NCBI RefSeq assembly: GCF_029989365.1
Contig: NZ_JAPRAQ010000036.1
Span: forward strand, 1 to 64,000
Source: Bradyrhizobium sp. Arg816
GTDB taxonomy: Bacteria > Pseudomonadota > Alphaproteobacteria > Rhizobiales > Xanthobacteraceae
DNA length: 64,000 bases
Direction of reading: 5' to 3'
Of this stretch, positions 1-9,163 are shown piece by piece. Every line of letters starts with the position of its first letter. Position 1 is the stretch's first letter. Below the pieces are notes generated by a model, which worked only from the letters and a program-made list of their open reading frames with translations, made no database searches and was not told the DNA's origin. A program made the translations under genes and the position numbers.

Positions 1-93
1 CCGCCCGCCGAGGGCGACAACTACAGATCTTGGCAGGAAATTACCGGGACCAAGGCCTTCTCTCCTGACGTCTTCAGCCTCAAGAGCCGATAA
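1..93 (+). CDS. C-terminal fragment of an unknown protein
   Basis: The first frame is open from base 1 and ends in TAA at 91-93, giving 30 residues that end in FSLKSR. The fragment is too short to assign to a family. It converges on the minus-strand ABC transporter genes. About 10 bases after the stop, the segment around 100-125 resembles one arm of the palindromic repeat at 17280-17433, so a truncated repeat may separate the two transcription units. The reading frame is seen directly; that it is a real gene is inferred. Confidence 0.4.
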   Translation, partial: PPAEGDNYRSWQEITGTKAFSPDVFSLKSR

Positions 94-133
94 CGCAACA
101 GGCCCACAAGGGGAGAAGGAAGAAAGACGCGTT

Positions 134-964
134 TCAGGCGCTGCTGCCCTTGAGTCGTTCGTTGCGTCGGCGCAGGCCCTCCAGGGTGGCGAGGAGGATG
201 ACCGATACCGTTGTCAGAATCACCGCCGCTGCCGTGATGGTCGGACTGATGTTCTCGCGGATGCCGCTGAACATCTCGCGCGGCAGCGTGCGCTGCTCCG
301 GGCCCGCCATGAACAGCACGATCACCACCTCGTCGAAGCTGGTCGCGAAGGCGAACAGCGCACCCGATGCCAGGCCGGGCAGGATCAGCGGCAGGATCAC
401 GCGGCGGAACGCATAAAGCGGCGAGGCGCCGAGTGAGGCGGCGGCGCGTGCCAGATTGGTGTCGAAGCTTTGCAGTGTCGCGCCGACGGTGATCACCACA
501 AAGGGCGTCGCCAGCGCGGTGTGGGCCAGGATCAAGCCGAGATAACTGCCGGTCAGTCCGAGCGGCGCGAAGAAGAAATACAGGCCGACCGCGGTGATGA
601 CGCCGGGCACGACGACCGGCGACAGCACGAAAGCCAGCACGAGCGGTTTGAACCGGCTCTTCCACTGCGCCAGCCCCAGCGCGGCCAGCGTGCCAAGCAC
701 CATCGACAGCAGGGTCGAGGCGACGCCGATGATCATGCTGTTCTTCAGCGAATTCATCCAGCGCGGCGAATTGATGAAGTCGTCGTACCAGCGCAAGGAG
801 AGGCCCGGCAGCGGATAGGTGAGGTACGAGCCCGAGCTGAAGGACAGCGGCATGATCGCAAGGATCGGCGCGATCAGGAAGATGAACACCAGCGTGGAGA
901 TGACGATGGTCGCGGTCCACGCGATGCGCTGGCTGGGCGTGCGGAGGGAAGAATGATCGCTCAA
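134..964 (-). CDS. ABC transporter permease, PotC-like
   Basis: This is a 276-residue inner-membrane permease of the spermidine/putrescine (PotC) subfamily. It has about six hydrophobic segments, and near residues 190-210 it carries the EAA-type loop that contacts the ATPase (a RAAASLGASP core). A TTG start is chosen: it overlaps the upstream permease's stop as TTGA, and a GGAGG sequence lies about 9 bases upstream. No suitable ATG lies before the first membrane segment. It is the last gene of a four-gene operon (ATPase, binding protein, two permeases). The substrate cannot be read from the sequence; polyamines or another small cation or amino compound are the usual guesses. Confidence 0.88.
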   Translation of the reverse strand: MSDHSSLRTPSQRIAWTATIVISTLVFIFLIAPILAIMPLSFSSGSYLTYPLPGLSLRWYDDFINSPRWMNSLKNSMIIGVASTLLSMVLGTLAALGLAQWKSRFKPLVLAFVLSPVVVPGVITAVGLYFFFAPLGLTGSYLGLILAHTALATPFVVITVGATLQSFDTNLARAAASLGASPLYAFRRVILPLILPGLASGALFAFATSFDEVVIVLFMAGPEQRTLPREMFSGIRENISPTITAAAVILTTVSVILLATLEGLRRRNERLKGSSA

Positions 965-2223
965 TTCTTCATTCCTCCCGTGACCTGCTGTCCCTGCACC
1001 AGCTTGCCGTAGACGAGAGCGAGCAAAAGAGTGGCGAGCAGCAGCACCGCGCCCAACGCCGAAGCAAGGCCCCAATTGGCCGTCTCCGTCGTGTAGAGCG
1101 CGATGAAGTAGCTGATCATCTGATCGGCGGCGCCGCCGACGAGGGCCGGCGTGATGTAGTAGCCGAGCGCCAGGATGAAGACGAGCAGGCTTCCCGCGCC
1201 GATGCCGGGCAGGGTCTGAGGCAGGTAGATCCGCAGGAAGGCAGTGGTCGGTGGCGCGCCGAGCGAGGCGGCGGCACGCATGTAAGCAGGCGAGATCGCC
1301 TTCATGCTGCTGTACAGCGGCAGGATCATGAACGGCAGGAGCACGTGGGTCATGGCCACGCAGACACCGAAGCGGTTGTAGATCAGGCGCAACGGCTCGT
1401 CGATGATGCCAAGCCAGTGCAGGCTGTCGTTCACGACGCCCTTGCTCTGCAGCAAGACGATCCAGGCGCAGGTGCGGACCAGAAGCGACGTCCAGAACGG
1501 CAGCAGGACGAAGATCATCAGCAGGTTCGACCGGCCGGGCGGCAGCGCCGCCAGCAAATAGGCGACCGGGAAGCCGAGGATCAGGCAGAGTGCCGTGACG
1601 CCCAGGCTGATGATGAAGGTTCGGGTAAATACGTTGCGGTAGATCGCCTGGTCTGGTGCGGCCGCGACGATCGCACCATCGACATTCCGCGTCAGGTCGA
1701 GCGCCGCCAGCAGATAGAAGCCGGTCACCGGGCCACTGGCGTCCTTGATCGTCGTCCAGGTCGCTCGTTCGCGCCAGGCCGGGTTGATCTTTTCCAGTGT
1801 CTCCCTGGCGGTGCCGGGCTCCGGCGCCGCCTTCAGATTGCGTGAAGTGCTGGTCAGGATCGTACGAAAACCGTTCAGTGCGTAGTTGAGGCGCTTGGCC
1901 GCGACGGCGATGGTGCCGGAAGCGCGCGCCGCCAGGATGTCGCTTGCCACCGCTGCAAAGGCCTTTTCGTCCGGCAGGTCCTTGCCGTCCCAAGTGGCGA
2001 GAGCCGCGATGGTTTGAGGCAGAACCTGACGCACCTCCCTGTCATCGACGGCGCGCCACAGCATGCCGGCGATCGGGCCTGCGAAGGTGAAGAGCAGGAA
2101 GACGAGAAGCGGCAGCACCAGCGCCAATGCCTTGACCTGGCGTGTCCGCTCCGCACGCCTCAATCGGCGCTTGAGCGGCACCTCGGTCGACGCATTGGCG
2201 CCGGTCAAGAGCGCATCCGTCAT
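961..2223 (-). CDS. ABC transporter permease, PotB-like, with long periplasmic insertion
   Basis: This 420-residue permease pairs with the PotC-like protein whose start overlaps its stop. After a basic N-terminus and a first membrane helix (about residues 30-55), roughly 140 residues of mostly polar sequence precede the second helix. A standard PotB of about 280-300 residues has no such stretch, so this is a large periplasmic domain between TM1 and TM2. The remainder is the conserved permease core with the EAA loop (RAAASLGAPP). It starts 34 bases downstream of the binding-protein gene and is co-transcribed with it. Family membership is clear; the role of the insertion is unknown. Confidence 0.88.
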   Translation of the reverse strand: MTDALLTGANASTEVPLKRRLRRAERTRQVKALALVLPLLVFLLFTFAGPIAGMLWRAVDDREVRQVLPQTIAALATWDGKDLPDEKAFAAVASDILAARASGTIAVAAKRLNYALNGFRTILTSTSRNLKAAPEPGTARETLEKINPAWRERATWTTIKDASGPVTGFYLLAALDLTRNVDGAIVAAAPDQAIYRNVFTRTFIISLGVTALCLILGFPVAYLLAALPPGRSNLLMIFVLLPFWTSLLVRTCAWIVLLQSKGVVNDSLHWLGIIDEPLRLIYNRFGVCVAMTHVLLPFMILPLYSSMKAISPAYMRAAASLGAPPTTAFLRIYLPQTLPGIGAGSLLVFILALGYYITPALVGGAADQMISYFIALYTTETANWGLASALGAVLLLATLLLALVYGKLVQGQQVTGGMKN

Positions 2224-2257
2224 TGGTCGAGCCTTGGATCGAGTCTTGCGGGGCGCG

Positions 2258-3316
2258 CTATTTCGCGGCCCATTTGTTGAAGCGTTCGGTCAGGCGGTCG
2301 ATGTTCTCGAGCCAGAAGCCAACGTTGATCTCGACCGCGTTCTTGATGTTGTCAGGCGCTGTCGGCAGGTCCTTCAGAACGGCGGGCGCGAGCAGGGCGG
2401 CTGCGTCCTTGTTCGAGGTGCCATAGGCAATGTTCTGCGACAACTTTGACTGGTTCTCCGCCTTGCCCGCGAAGTCGAGGAACTTGTAGGCCGCGTCCTT
2501 GTTCGGGCTGCCCTTCAGGATGACCCAGCTGTCGAGGGTGAAGAGCGCTCCGTCCCATACGATGCCAAAATTCTTCTTGTCGTTCTTGTTCGCGGTGTCG
2601 ATGCGGCCATTGTAGACCGAGGTCATCGCCACCTCGCCGGAGGCGAGCAATTGCGGCGGCTGGGCGCCGGCCTTCCACCAGACGATGTCGCCCTTGATGG
2701 TGTCCAGCTTCTTGAACGCGCGCTCGACGCCCTCGTCGGTCGCCAGCACCTTGTAGACGTCCTTCGGTGCGACGCCGTCGGCCATGAGGGCGATCTCCAG
2801 CGTGGTCTTCGGGCCCTGACGCAAGGCGCGCTTGCCCGGGATCTTTTTGGTGTCGAAGAAGTCGGCCCAGCCGTTCGGGGCCTGCTTCAGCTTGTCCTTG
2901 TCGTAGCCGAGAACGAAATCGTAGAGGATGGCACCGACGCCGCAGGGATTGACCGACGGCGGTATGTAGGCGGCCTCGCCGCCGATCTTGGAGTAATCCA
3001 TCTTCTCGAACAGGCCTTCCTCGCAGCCGACCGCGAGTTCGTCGCTCTCGACCTGGACGAGATCCCAGCTGGTGGCACCACCCTGCACCTTGGCGCGCAA
3101 CACGCCGACGCCGCCGTCCCAGGACTCGTCGTTCATCGCAACGCCGGCTGCTTTCTTGAACGGCTCGAAATAGACCTTCTTCTGGGCATCCTGATAGGCG
3201 CCGCCCCACGACACGACGGTGAGGTCACGCGCCTGCGCGACCGTGGCCAGCGCGGCGCTGGCGCTGAACGCCACGGCGAACCCCAGAGCAATCTTGCCAG
3301 TCTTGCGCTTCAGCAT
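2258..3316 (-). CDS. ABC transporter substrate-binding protein, PotD-like
   Basis: This 352-residue periplasmic binding protein begins with a classic Sec signal peptide (basic MLKRK, hydrophobic core, cleavage probably after VAQA near residue 29). The mature protein opens with LTVVSWGGAYQDA, a hallmark of family 1 solute-binding proteins of the PotD/spermidine type. It supplies substrate to the two downstream permeases. The gene lies between the ATPase gene (55 bases upstream) and the permeases. The sequence does not show which ligand is bound; related rhizobial proteins bind polyamines, opines or amino acids. Confidence 0.9.
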   Translation of the reverse strand: MLKRKTGKIALGFAVAFSASAALATVAQARDLTVVSWGGAYQDAQKKVYFEPFKKAAGVAMNDESWDGGVGVLRAKVQGGATSWDLVQVESDELAVGCEEGLFEKMDYSKIGGEAAYIPPSVNPCGVGAILYDFVLGYDKDKLKQAPNGWADFFDTKKIPGKRALRQGPKTTLEIALMADGVAPKDVYKVLATDEGVERAFKKLDTIKGDIVWWKAGAQPPQLLASGEVAMTSVYNGRIDTANKNDKKNFGIVWDGALFTLDSWVILKGSPNKDAAYKFLDFAGKAENQSKLSQNIAYGTSNKDAAALLAPAVLKDLPTAPDNIKNAVEINVGFWLENIDRLTERFNKWAAK

Positions 3317-3371
3317 GGTCTTGTTCCTTCTTCATGTGCGTTGCGTTGAGGTTGATCGATGTTGGTCCGGA

Positions 3372-4496
3372 TCAGACGGGATCGAGGGCCAGGCAGTCCT
3401 CGGGACGGAAGGTGATGAATACGCTTTCACCAGGTTTGAGGTTGCCATGTCTCTTTTCGTCATGCGCCCCCGGCTGAAGCTTGACCATGAACTCCCCATT
3501 GCCGACGACATCGAGCACGGCCAGTGCGTGGTCGCCGAGATAGATGGTGTTCTGCACCTTGGCCGGCAGTCGGTTCGGTCCCTCGCTGGAGGTGCCGTCC
3601 GGGATGATGGCGATCCGCTCCGGCCGCACCGACAGGGAGGTCGATGCGCCCGCGCCCGATACATTGACTGCCCGTGCGGTCACGGCGCCGCCACCAGCCA
3701 GCGTGACGCGGCAATAGTCCTTCTCGATCGTCTCGACGGTGCCGGCCAGCACGTTGTTCTCACCGATGAAGTGAGCGACGAAACTGTTCACCGGATGCTC
3801 ATACAGCGCGTCGGGCCTGTCGATCTGCTGCACGATGCCGTCGTTGAACACGGCGATGCGATCCGACATGGTGAGCGCTTCGCTCTGATCGTGGGTGACG
3901 TAGACGACGGTGATGCCCATCGTCTCGTGCAGCTGCTTGATCTCCAGTTGCATCTGCTCCCGCAGGCGCTTGTCGAGGGCGCCCAGAGGCTCGTCCATCA
4001 GCACGAGCTGCGGATTGAAAACCAGCGCGCGGGCCAGCGCCACGCGCTGCTGCTGACCGCCGGACAGCTGCCCGGGCCGCCGGTGCGCCAGGGTTTCCAT
4101 CTTGATCATGCGCAACGCCGCGCTGACGCGCTCCTGCGCCTCGGCCTTGGTCGTGTTGCGAACGGATAGCGGGAAGGCGATGTTCTCCGCGATCGTCAGG
4201 TGCGGGAACAAGGCGTAGTTCTGGAACACCATGCCGATGTCGCGCTTATGCGGCGGCACGTTCTTGATCGGCCGTTCCGCGAGGTAGATTTCGCCATGGG
4301 TCGGAACCTCGAAGCCGGCCAGCATCATCAGCGTGGTCGTCTTGCCCGAGCCCGACGGACCGAGCAGGGTGACGAACTCGCCCTTCCTGATTTCGAGATC
4401 GAGGTTCTTCACCACGAGGTGCTCGCCATCGTAGGTCTTCTGAATGCCGGAAAAGCGCACCAGCGCCGGCGCAGGCGTGACCATGCCGGCTTCCAT
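3372..4496 (-). CDS. ABC transporter ATP-binding protein, PotA-like
   Basis: This 374-residue ATPase energises the importer. Visible motifs are Walker A GPSGSGKT (about residues 46-53), Q-loop Gln92, signature LSGGQ (144-148), Walker B LVLMDE (164-169) and the H-loop His202. A C-terminal TOBE-type regulatory domain of about 130 residues follows. The frame is open far upstream, but the start is set at the ATG preceded by GAGGA about 7 bases away; a second ATG four codons later is possible. It is the first gene of the operon, so the operon promoter should lie in 4497-4624. The upstream extension of the frame overlaps the DUF4403 gene and is not coding. Confidence 0.92.
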   Translation of the reverse strand: MEAGMVTPAPALVRFSGIQKTYDGEHLVVKNLDLEIRKGEFVTLLGPSGSGKTTTLMMLAGFEVPTHGEIYLAERPIKNVPPHKRDIGMVFQNYALFPHLTIAENIAFPLSVRNTTKAEAQERVSAALRMIKMETLAHRRPGQLSGGQQQRVALARALVFNPQLVLMDEPLGALDKRLREQMQLEIKQLHETMGITVVYVTHDQSEALTMSDRIAVFNDGIVQQIDRPDALYEHPVNSFVAHFIGENNVLAGTVETIEKDYCRVTLAGGGAVTARAVNVSGAGASTSLSVRPERIAIIPDGTSSEGPNRLPAKVQNTIYLGDHALAVLDVVGNGEFMVKLQPGAHDEKRHGNLKPGESVFITFRPEDCLALDPV

Positions 4497-4624
4497 GTTG
4501 TCCTCGCGTTGTCCCTGCAGTGCTGTCGGCACCTCGTTCGAGGTTGCGGGAAACAGCTTAGCATCCTCCGACGAGAACGCCAGCGGCGCAAGCGAGGCGC
4601 GCGGGTCCGGCGAGTGAAGACGCG

Positions 4625-6196
4625 CTACATCCCCGACAGCTTCGTCACGTAGACGTTCAGCGAGCCGCCGGCTTCCGCGACGATGCGCAGCGTCTTGGAA
4701 TCGAAGGCGATGTCGGCGAGGGTCAGGCTGTCGATCTTGGCGTCGACCTTGAGGCCGTCCTCGCTCTTCTGGTAGTCGGCGATCGCGGCCGCGATCTTCT
4801 CGCGCGCATTGGCGGCGATCGGCTTCAGATCGAGCGTCGCTTTCTGCACCAATGCCTGCTGCATCTGCGGCACCACCGCGCGTGCGGCCGCGCCGAGCAG
4901 GCCGAAGGCGGCCTCGGACTCCACCGCGAGCTGGATGTCGGCGAGCCGCAGCGTCTGCTGCGCCTGGTCGAGCATCGGCCGGCCCCAGATGTGCACGGTC
5001 GCTTCGGCGCCGAGACCGAGCCAGCTCTTCTTCTCCTTGGCACGCACCAGCAGCGAGATCAGGAGACGATCGCCCGACGGGACCACGTTGACGCTTTTCA
5101 CGGTGACGTCGACCGGGCCGGAGCCGTCCTCGGGATAGGTGTGGCCGACCATCTGCGCCGCGATCAGCTTGTTGATCTCGGTGAAGGGCACGTCGATCGG
5201 CACGCCGATGTTCACGCCGGTGCCGGTCGGCGGCACGATCGAGATCTTGTCGGGGAAGGGACAGTCCGGCTTGGTCGACGTCGAGGTCACGCGCGTCTCC
5301 AGCTCGAGGCCGAGCAGCAACGTCACGTTCTGCGCGTCGACGCGCGGCTGCGCCGCGATGGCACGGGTCGGTTTCATCTCGAGCCAGAGCGGCGGCAGCG
5401 CGCCCGAGGAACCCGAGCCCTGCAGCGGGATCGAGCGGCAGGCCTTGGCCCATTGCAGCTTCGCATTCTCGCGCAGCGATGGATCGTTGCGGATGCGCTC
5501 GGAGACGATGTTGATCTGCTCGCCGACATTCTTGTCGATCAGCGGCTTCACCTGCGCCGGCACGTTGACCTTGGCGCCGGAGACATTGAGGTTGGTGTCG
5601 CCGAGATTGACCTGGGCGCCGAGATTGGGCTCGAGATGCCAGTTGGCCGCGAGCTTCGGGCGCGAGGTGACGACCACGTTGCCCTTGATCTCGGCGCTGG
5701 CGTTCAAATTCTTGATGTTGACCGCGCCGATCCGTTTCGCTGCGTCGCCGCCGAGCACGCTGCCGAGCGCGTCGCCGAGCGCGCCGGTGGCTTTCGACGA
5801 CAGCGAGCCCGTCACGTTGAGCTTGCCATTGAGCGGCGTCGAGATCGTCAGCACGTCCTTGTCGCCGGTAGCCGCCATCGGCCCGCGCACGGCGGACCAG
5901 CCGATGTCGGCATTCTCCAGGATCTGCGAGATTGGATTATCGGCCTTGCCGGCGAAATTGCGCGGCGCGGCCTTCTCGGCCTGTTCGCGGATCGCCGATA
6001 GCGCGATCGCAACCGGCGCCACCACGATCGAGCTCTTCGCGACCGGCGGCAGCGGTGGCAATTGCACGACCGGCGGCGCAGTCATCGTCGCGCGCGGTGA
6101 CAGCCAGTCCATCGCCTTCAGGCTGACGAAAAACGACGCCGCGAGCACCGCCACGGCGATCAAGACAGTCTTCAAGTTCAGCGTCAGTCGCATCAA
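4625..6196 (-). CDS. DUF4403 family protein
   Basis: This 523-residue protein has one N-terminal hydrophobic segment (about residues 9-28) that acts as a signal anchor or uncleaved signal, so the bulk is probably periplasmic. The body consists of beta-rich repeats with Asn/Ser-rich strands such as LNVTGSLSSKATG. The C-terminal half (GRPMLDQAQQTLRLADIQL) matches what I know of DUF4403, whose function is undefined. It stands alone with gaps of 128 and 134 bases on either side. The 128-base gap on its downstream side must hold the promoter of the ABC importer. The family call is from memory of its pattern. Confidence 0.75.
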   Translation of the reverse strand: MMRLTLNLKTVLIAVAVLAASFFVSLKAMDWLSPRATMTAPPVVQLPPLPPVAKSSIVVAPVAIALSAIREQAEKAAPRNFAGKADNPISQILENADIGWSAVRGPMAATGDKDVLTISTPLNGKLNVTGSLSSKATGALGDALGSVLGGDAAKRIGAVNIKNLNASAEIKGNVVVTSRPKLAANWHLEPNLGAQVNLGDTNLNVSGAKVNVPAQVKPLIDKNVGEQINIVSERIRNDPSLRENAKLQWAKACRSIPLQGSGSSGALPPLWLEMKPTRAIAAQPRVDAQNVTLLLGLELETRVTSTSTKPDCPFPDKISIVPPTGTGVNIGVPIDVPFTEINKLIAAQMVGHTYPEDGSGPVDVTVKSVNVVPSGDRLLISLLVRAKEKKSWLGLGAEATVHIWGRPMLDQAQQTLRLADIQLAVESEAAFGLLGAAARAVVPQMQQALVQKATLDLKPIAANAREKIAAAIADYQKSEDGLKVDAKIDSLTLADIAFDSKTLRIVAEAGGSLNVYVTKLSGM

Positions 6197-6330
6197 TCCC
6201 CCAAGCCACCCAGGGCCGGAAGTCTACAGGGCAGGCGAGGGGGGCGCTAGAGCGCACCGGTGGGGTGGAATTGGGGCGAACAGATTAACGGTTGCGGCAG
6301 CATCGGTGCCGCGCATCCGTCATCGCGCAC

Positions 6331-6996
6331 CTAGCCGCGCCTCGGGCGGCGAACCGCCCTCACATTGCCGCGATCGCCGCCGCCGCAGAAGAAGCGGTCG
6401 CCGCCGTCGGACTCCAATCCTGAAACCATCGTCCCGGCGGGCAGGTCGAGCTGCTCCAGCACCTTGCCGGTCTCAGGATCGATCCGGCGCAAATCACTTT
6501 CCTCGCCCTCCCAGGTGCCATGCCAGAGCTCGCCGTCGACCCAGGTGACGCCGGTCACGAAGCGCTTGCTTTCGATGGTGCGGAGGATCTTCCCCGTTTC
6601 CGGATCGACCTGATGGATCTTGCGCTCGCGATACTGGCCGACCCACAGCGAGCCCTCCGCCCAGGCCAATCCGGAATCGCCGCCGCCGCCCGGAGCCGGA
6701 ATCGTGCTGATCACCTTGCCGGTGGCGGCGTCGATCTTCTGGATGCGATCCTCGGCGATCTGGAACAGGTGCCGGCCGTCGAACGCCGTCCCCGCATGCG
6801 CGGAGACATCGATCGAGCGTGCGATCTTGCCGTTGGCCGGATCGACCGCATTCAGCTTGTCGCCGGATGCGAACCAGACATGGGTGCCGTCATAGGTGAC
6901 GCCATGCACGGCCTCGACACCTGCAAAAGGTCCGTATTCCCTGACGATCTCGGCGGCGGAACGCTTCATGTGCTTGATCCCTGTGATGCGATCCAT
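6331..6996 (-). CDS. YncE/Vgb-like beta-propeller protein
   Basis: The 221 residues consist of repeated blades of about 40-45 residues of the form DGTHVWFASGDKLNAVDPANGK, with IDPETGK recurring at blade ends. This is typical of YncE, Vgb lyase-like or PQQ-like propellers. No signal peptide is evident, so it is probably cytoplasmic. It begins 2 bases after the HTH regulator gene ends and has its own ribosome-binding site (AGGGGG about 6 bases before the ATG), so the two are co-transcribed. The product may be a sensor or binding partner for the regulator; that is inference. A start nine codons later is also possible. Confidence 0.75.
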   Translation of the reverse strand: MDRITGIKHMKRSAAEIVREYGPFAGVEAVHGVTYDGTHVWFASGDKLNAVDPANGKIARSIDVSAHAGTAFDGRHLFQIAEDRIQKIDAATGKVISTIPAPGGGGDSGLAWAEGSLWVGQYRERKIHQVDPETGKILRTIESKRFVTGVTWVDGELWHGTWEGEESDLRRIDPETGKVLEQLDLPAGTMVSGLESDGGDRFFCGGGDRGNVRAVRRPRRG

Positions 6997-6997
6997 C

Positions 6998-8218
6998 CTA
7001 CCCCCTCAGGAGCGGTCCGGGGAGTAACAAGCCTGTCGGGAAACCCGGGACGGGCGGGGTCATCCAGCGCCGTGCCCGGCCGTGTCCGAACGATTGCACC
7101 TTGTTCGACCGCGCCAGCTCTTCGAGGGCCCGCTGCAAGGTGCGGGCGCTCGTCCCCAGTGCCAGCGCGAGCGCCGAGCTCGACCAGGGCTCGCCGTCGT
7201 TGAGGAAGGCGAGCACCGCGGCGTGCTTCTCCTCGACGGGACGTGCGAGCACGAGGACGTCGCGCGTCTTCCGCGGCGACAGCACAAAACCCTGCTTCGT
7301 TGCGCTGATGTCGGCCAGCGGCCTGAGCTGGGTGCGGAGCCGCCCGATCTCCACGCGCAACCGCGCGCGATGCGATTCGTCGGCGTGCTTCGCCCGGAAC
7401 GCGCCTGATATCAGCGCCTCTCGCGAGACGTCCGCGGGCCATGCCTGCGCCAGAAGGCGGGCGAGCGCGAACAGCACCGGCCGCGTTCCGAGCGATACGA
7501 TGCGGCCTTGCCTGCGCAGGGCATGATGAAAGGTGTCCACGACGAGCGCCGTCGAGGTCGCCAGCCTCTCGACCTCCCCGAGCAACAACGGGTGTTCGCT
7601 GCCGCGCGCGATCAGGCGCGCCGCCGGCGTGTCGAGGATGAGGTTCGCGCTGTCGACCTCGGCCACCAGCGCCGGGATCTTCGCCTGCCGCGCTGCGAGA
7701 GCCGCGCGGTTGAGCGCCGCGCGCGCATCTTTCGCTCTCAATCGTCTGATGGCGATACCGGCGACCACGAGCTCGCGGACGACTTGCGAGGCAGGCGGGA
7801 GCGGGGAGGGGATGAGTTCGGTGAGCGTGCGCTCGGCTTCGTCGAGCTGCCCGACGAGGAGGAGGCGGCGCGCCTCGATGTGGCCCGCATGGGCTGCATT
7901 GGCGAGATCGCCGTGCTGTTCGAGCGTCGCGCGGGCCGCCGCGAGCGTTTTCACCGGCCAGCTCAGGTCGCGCGAGACGAGCGCGATCTCCGCTTCGGCC
8001 ACCACGCATCTCGCGCGCGCCACCGCCTCTCTTGGACCGAACGCGCGCGCGGCGCTCCGCAGCAGCGTCTTCGCTTTCGCGAGATCGCCGAGTTGCGCCA
8101 TCGCGATGCCGCGCAGCGCCAGCGACGGCGCATCGTTGCGCAGCGCAACGCGGTTCAACGCGCCGAGCGGATCGCCGGCCTCCAACGCGCGCGCGGCGGC
8201 CGTGATCAGCGACTCCAT
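6998..8218 (-). CDS. TPR-like transcriptional regulator with two winged-helix regions
   Basis: This 406-residue protein has an N-terminal alpha-helical repeat region (about residues 1-200) rich in Ala/Leu/Arg helices like tetratricopeptide repeats. Residues about 245-315 (SREALI, then RLRVEIGRLR and ISATKQGFVL) resemble the OmpR/SARP-type winged helix. Residues about 345-395 contain a second helix-turn-helix with RTLQRALEELARSNKV and a wing (GHGRARRW). It is divergent from the DUF899 gene, with 150 bases between the starts, and shares an operon with the propeller gene. The likely role is local control of this divergent unit; the signal is unknown. The domain calls are by eye. Confidence 0.7.
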   Translation of the reverse strand: MESLITAAARALEAGDPLGALNRVALRNDAPSLALRGIAMAQLGDLAKAKTLLRSAARAFGPREAVARARCVVAEAEIALVSRDLSWPVKTLAAARATLEQHGDLANAAHAGHIEARRLLLVGQLDEAERTLTELIPSPLPPASQVVRELVVAGIAIRRLRAKDARAALNRAALAARQAKIPALVAEVDSANLILDTPAARLIARGSEHPLLLGEVERLATSTALVVDTFHHALRRQGRIVSLGTRPVLFALARLLAQAWPADVSREALISGAFRAKHADESHRARLRVEIGRLRTQLRPLADISATKQGFVLSPRKTRDVLVLARPVEEKHAAVLAFLNDGEPWSSSALALALGTSARTLQRALEELARSNKVQSFGHGRARRWMTPPVPGFPTGLLLPGPLLRG

Positions 8219-8309
8219 TCAAATCCCGCCACACTTGTTACTCCCACCGCGCAACCGCTTGGTGCCAGAAATCGTTGACGACCGACAATGTGCGGTGAGG
8301 GTCGAGCGG

Positions 8310-8338
8310 TTCCGCGTCTGTCGTAGCGCGACGCGGAA
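8310..8338. promoter_or_regulatory. 9-bp inverted repeat in the divergent HTH/DUF899 promoter region
   Basis: TTCCGCGTC and GACGCGGAA are perfect inverted arms separated by 11 bases, 31 bases before the DUF899 start codon and 92 bases from the regulator's start. The position suits an operator for the adjacent HTH regulator, or a hairpin in the DUF899 leader. Only the symmetry is seen; binding is inferred. Confidence 0.4.
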
Positions 8339-8368
8339 TGACCGCCCGGACAAGAGGAATGGAGAGCC

Positions 8369-9163
8369 ATGATGACATCAGCAGACAACGCAGGAACTAA
8401 CGGACAGGCCGCCATGCAAACACCGCCGGTGGTGTCGCCGCAGGACTGGGAGGCCGCCCGTCAGCAACTGCTCGTGAAGGAAAAGGCGCATACCCGTGCC
8501 CGCGACGCCCTCGCCGCCGAGCGCCGGCGCATGCCGTGGATGGACGTCACCAAAACCTATGCGTTCGAGGGGCCCGGCGGCAAGATCAGTCTGGTGGATC
8601 TGTTCCAGGGCCGGCGGCAGCTGGTCGTCTACCGGGCCTTCTTCGAGCCGGGCGTGTTCGGCTGGCCCGATCATGCCTGCCGTGGCTGCTCGATGGTGGC
8701 CGACCAGGTCGCCCATGTCTCGCACCTGAACGCCCGCGACACCACGCTCGTGTTCGCCTCGCGCGCGCCGCAGGCCGACATCATCAGGCTGAAGCAGCGG
8801 ATGGGCTGGACCATGCCCTGGGTCACCGTCACCGACAGTTTCGACGCCGATTTCGGCGTGGACGAATGGCACGGCACCAACGTGTTCTACCGCGACGGCG
8901 ACCGCATCTTCCGCACCTACTTCGTCAAGAGCCGCGGCGACGAGCAGATGGGCGGCACCTGGAACTATCTCGACATCACGCCCCTCGGCCGGCAGGAGGT
9001 CTGGGAGGACTCGCCAAAGGGCTATCCGCAGACGCCGACCTACAAATGGTGGAACTGGCACGACAGCTACACGGACGGCGCTGCGCCCGACAAGAAATGG
9101 GTGGAGATCTCGACAGCCGGCGAGAAGGCTTTTCGCGAGGAGGCCGCGGAAGGCCGTGACTAG
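8369..9163 (+). CDS. DUF899 family thioredoxin-like protein
   Basis: This 264-residue cytoplasmic protein matches DUF899: an N-terminal helical segment (EARQQLLVKEKAHTRARDAL-like), an MPWM motif before the fold, then a thioredoxin/peroxiredoxin-like core with LVVYRAFF, HACRGCSM (two Cys, about residues 107-110) and FASRAP. The C-terminus carries the family's WNYLDITPLGRQE and YKWWNWHD segments. The CxxC-like pair suggests redox chemistry, but the reaction is not known. The start ATG is preceded by GGAGAG; a second ATG follows directly. It overlaps by 8 bases a small membrane-protein gene and is probably controlled by the divergent HTH protein. Confidence 0.85.
   Translation: MMTSADNAGTNGQAAMQTPPVVSPQDWEAARQQLLVKEKAHTRARDALAAERRRMPWMDVTKTYAFEGPGGKISLVDLFQGRRQLVVYRAFFEPGVFGWPDHACRGCSMVADQVAHVSHLNARDTTLVFASRAPQADIIRLKQRMGWTMPWVTVTDSFDADFGVDEWHGTNVFYRDGDRIFRTYFVKSRGDEQMGGTWNYLDITPLGRQEVWEDSPKGYPQTPTYKWWNWHDSYTDGAAPDKKWVEISTAGEKAFREEAAEGRD

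Noticed and set aside
965..1993. Open frame continuous with the PotC-like gene, suggesting a 619-residue fusion protein
   Set aside because: The upstream part is an out-of-frame shadow of the PotB-like permease. The real start is the TTG at 964 with a good ribosome-binding site.
4497..5453. Long N-terminal extension of the ATPase frame
   Set aside because: It overlaps DUF4403 in another frame and is rich in Arg/Ala shadow sequence; the ABC motifs begin after the ATG at 4496.
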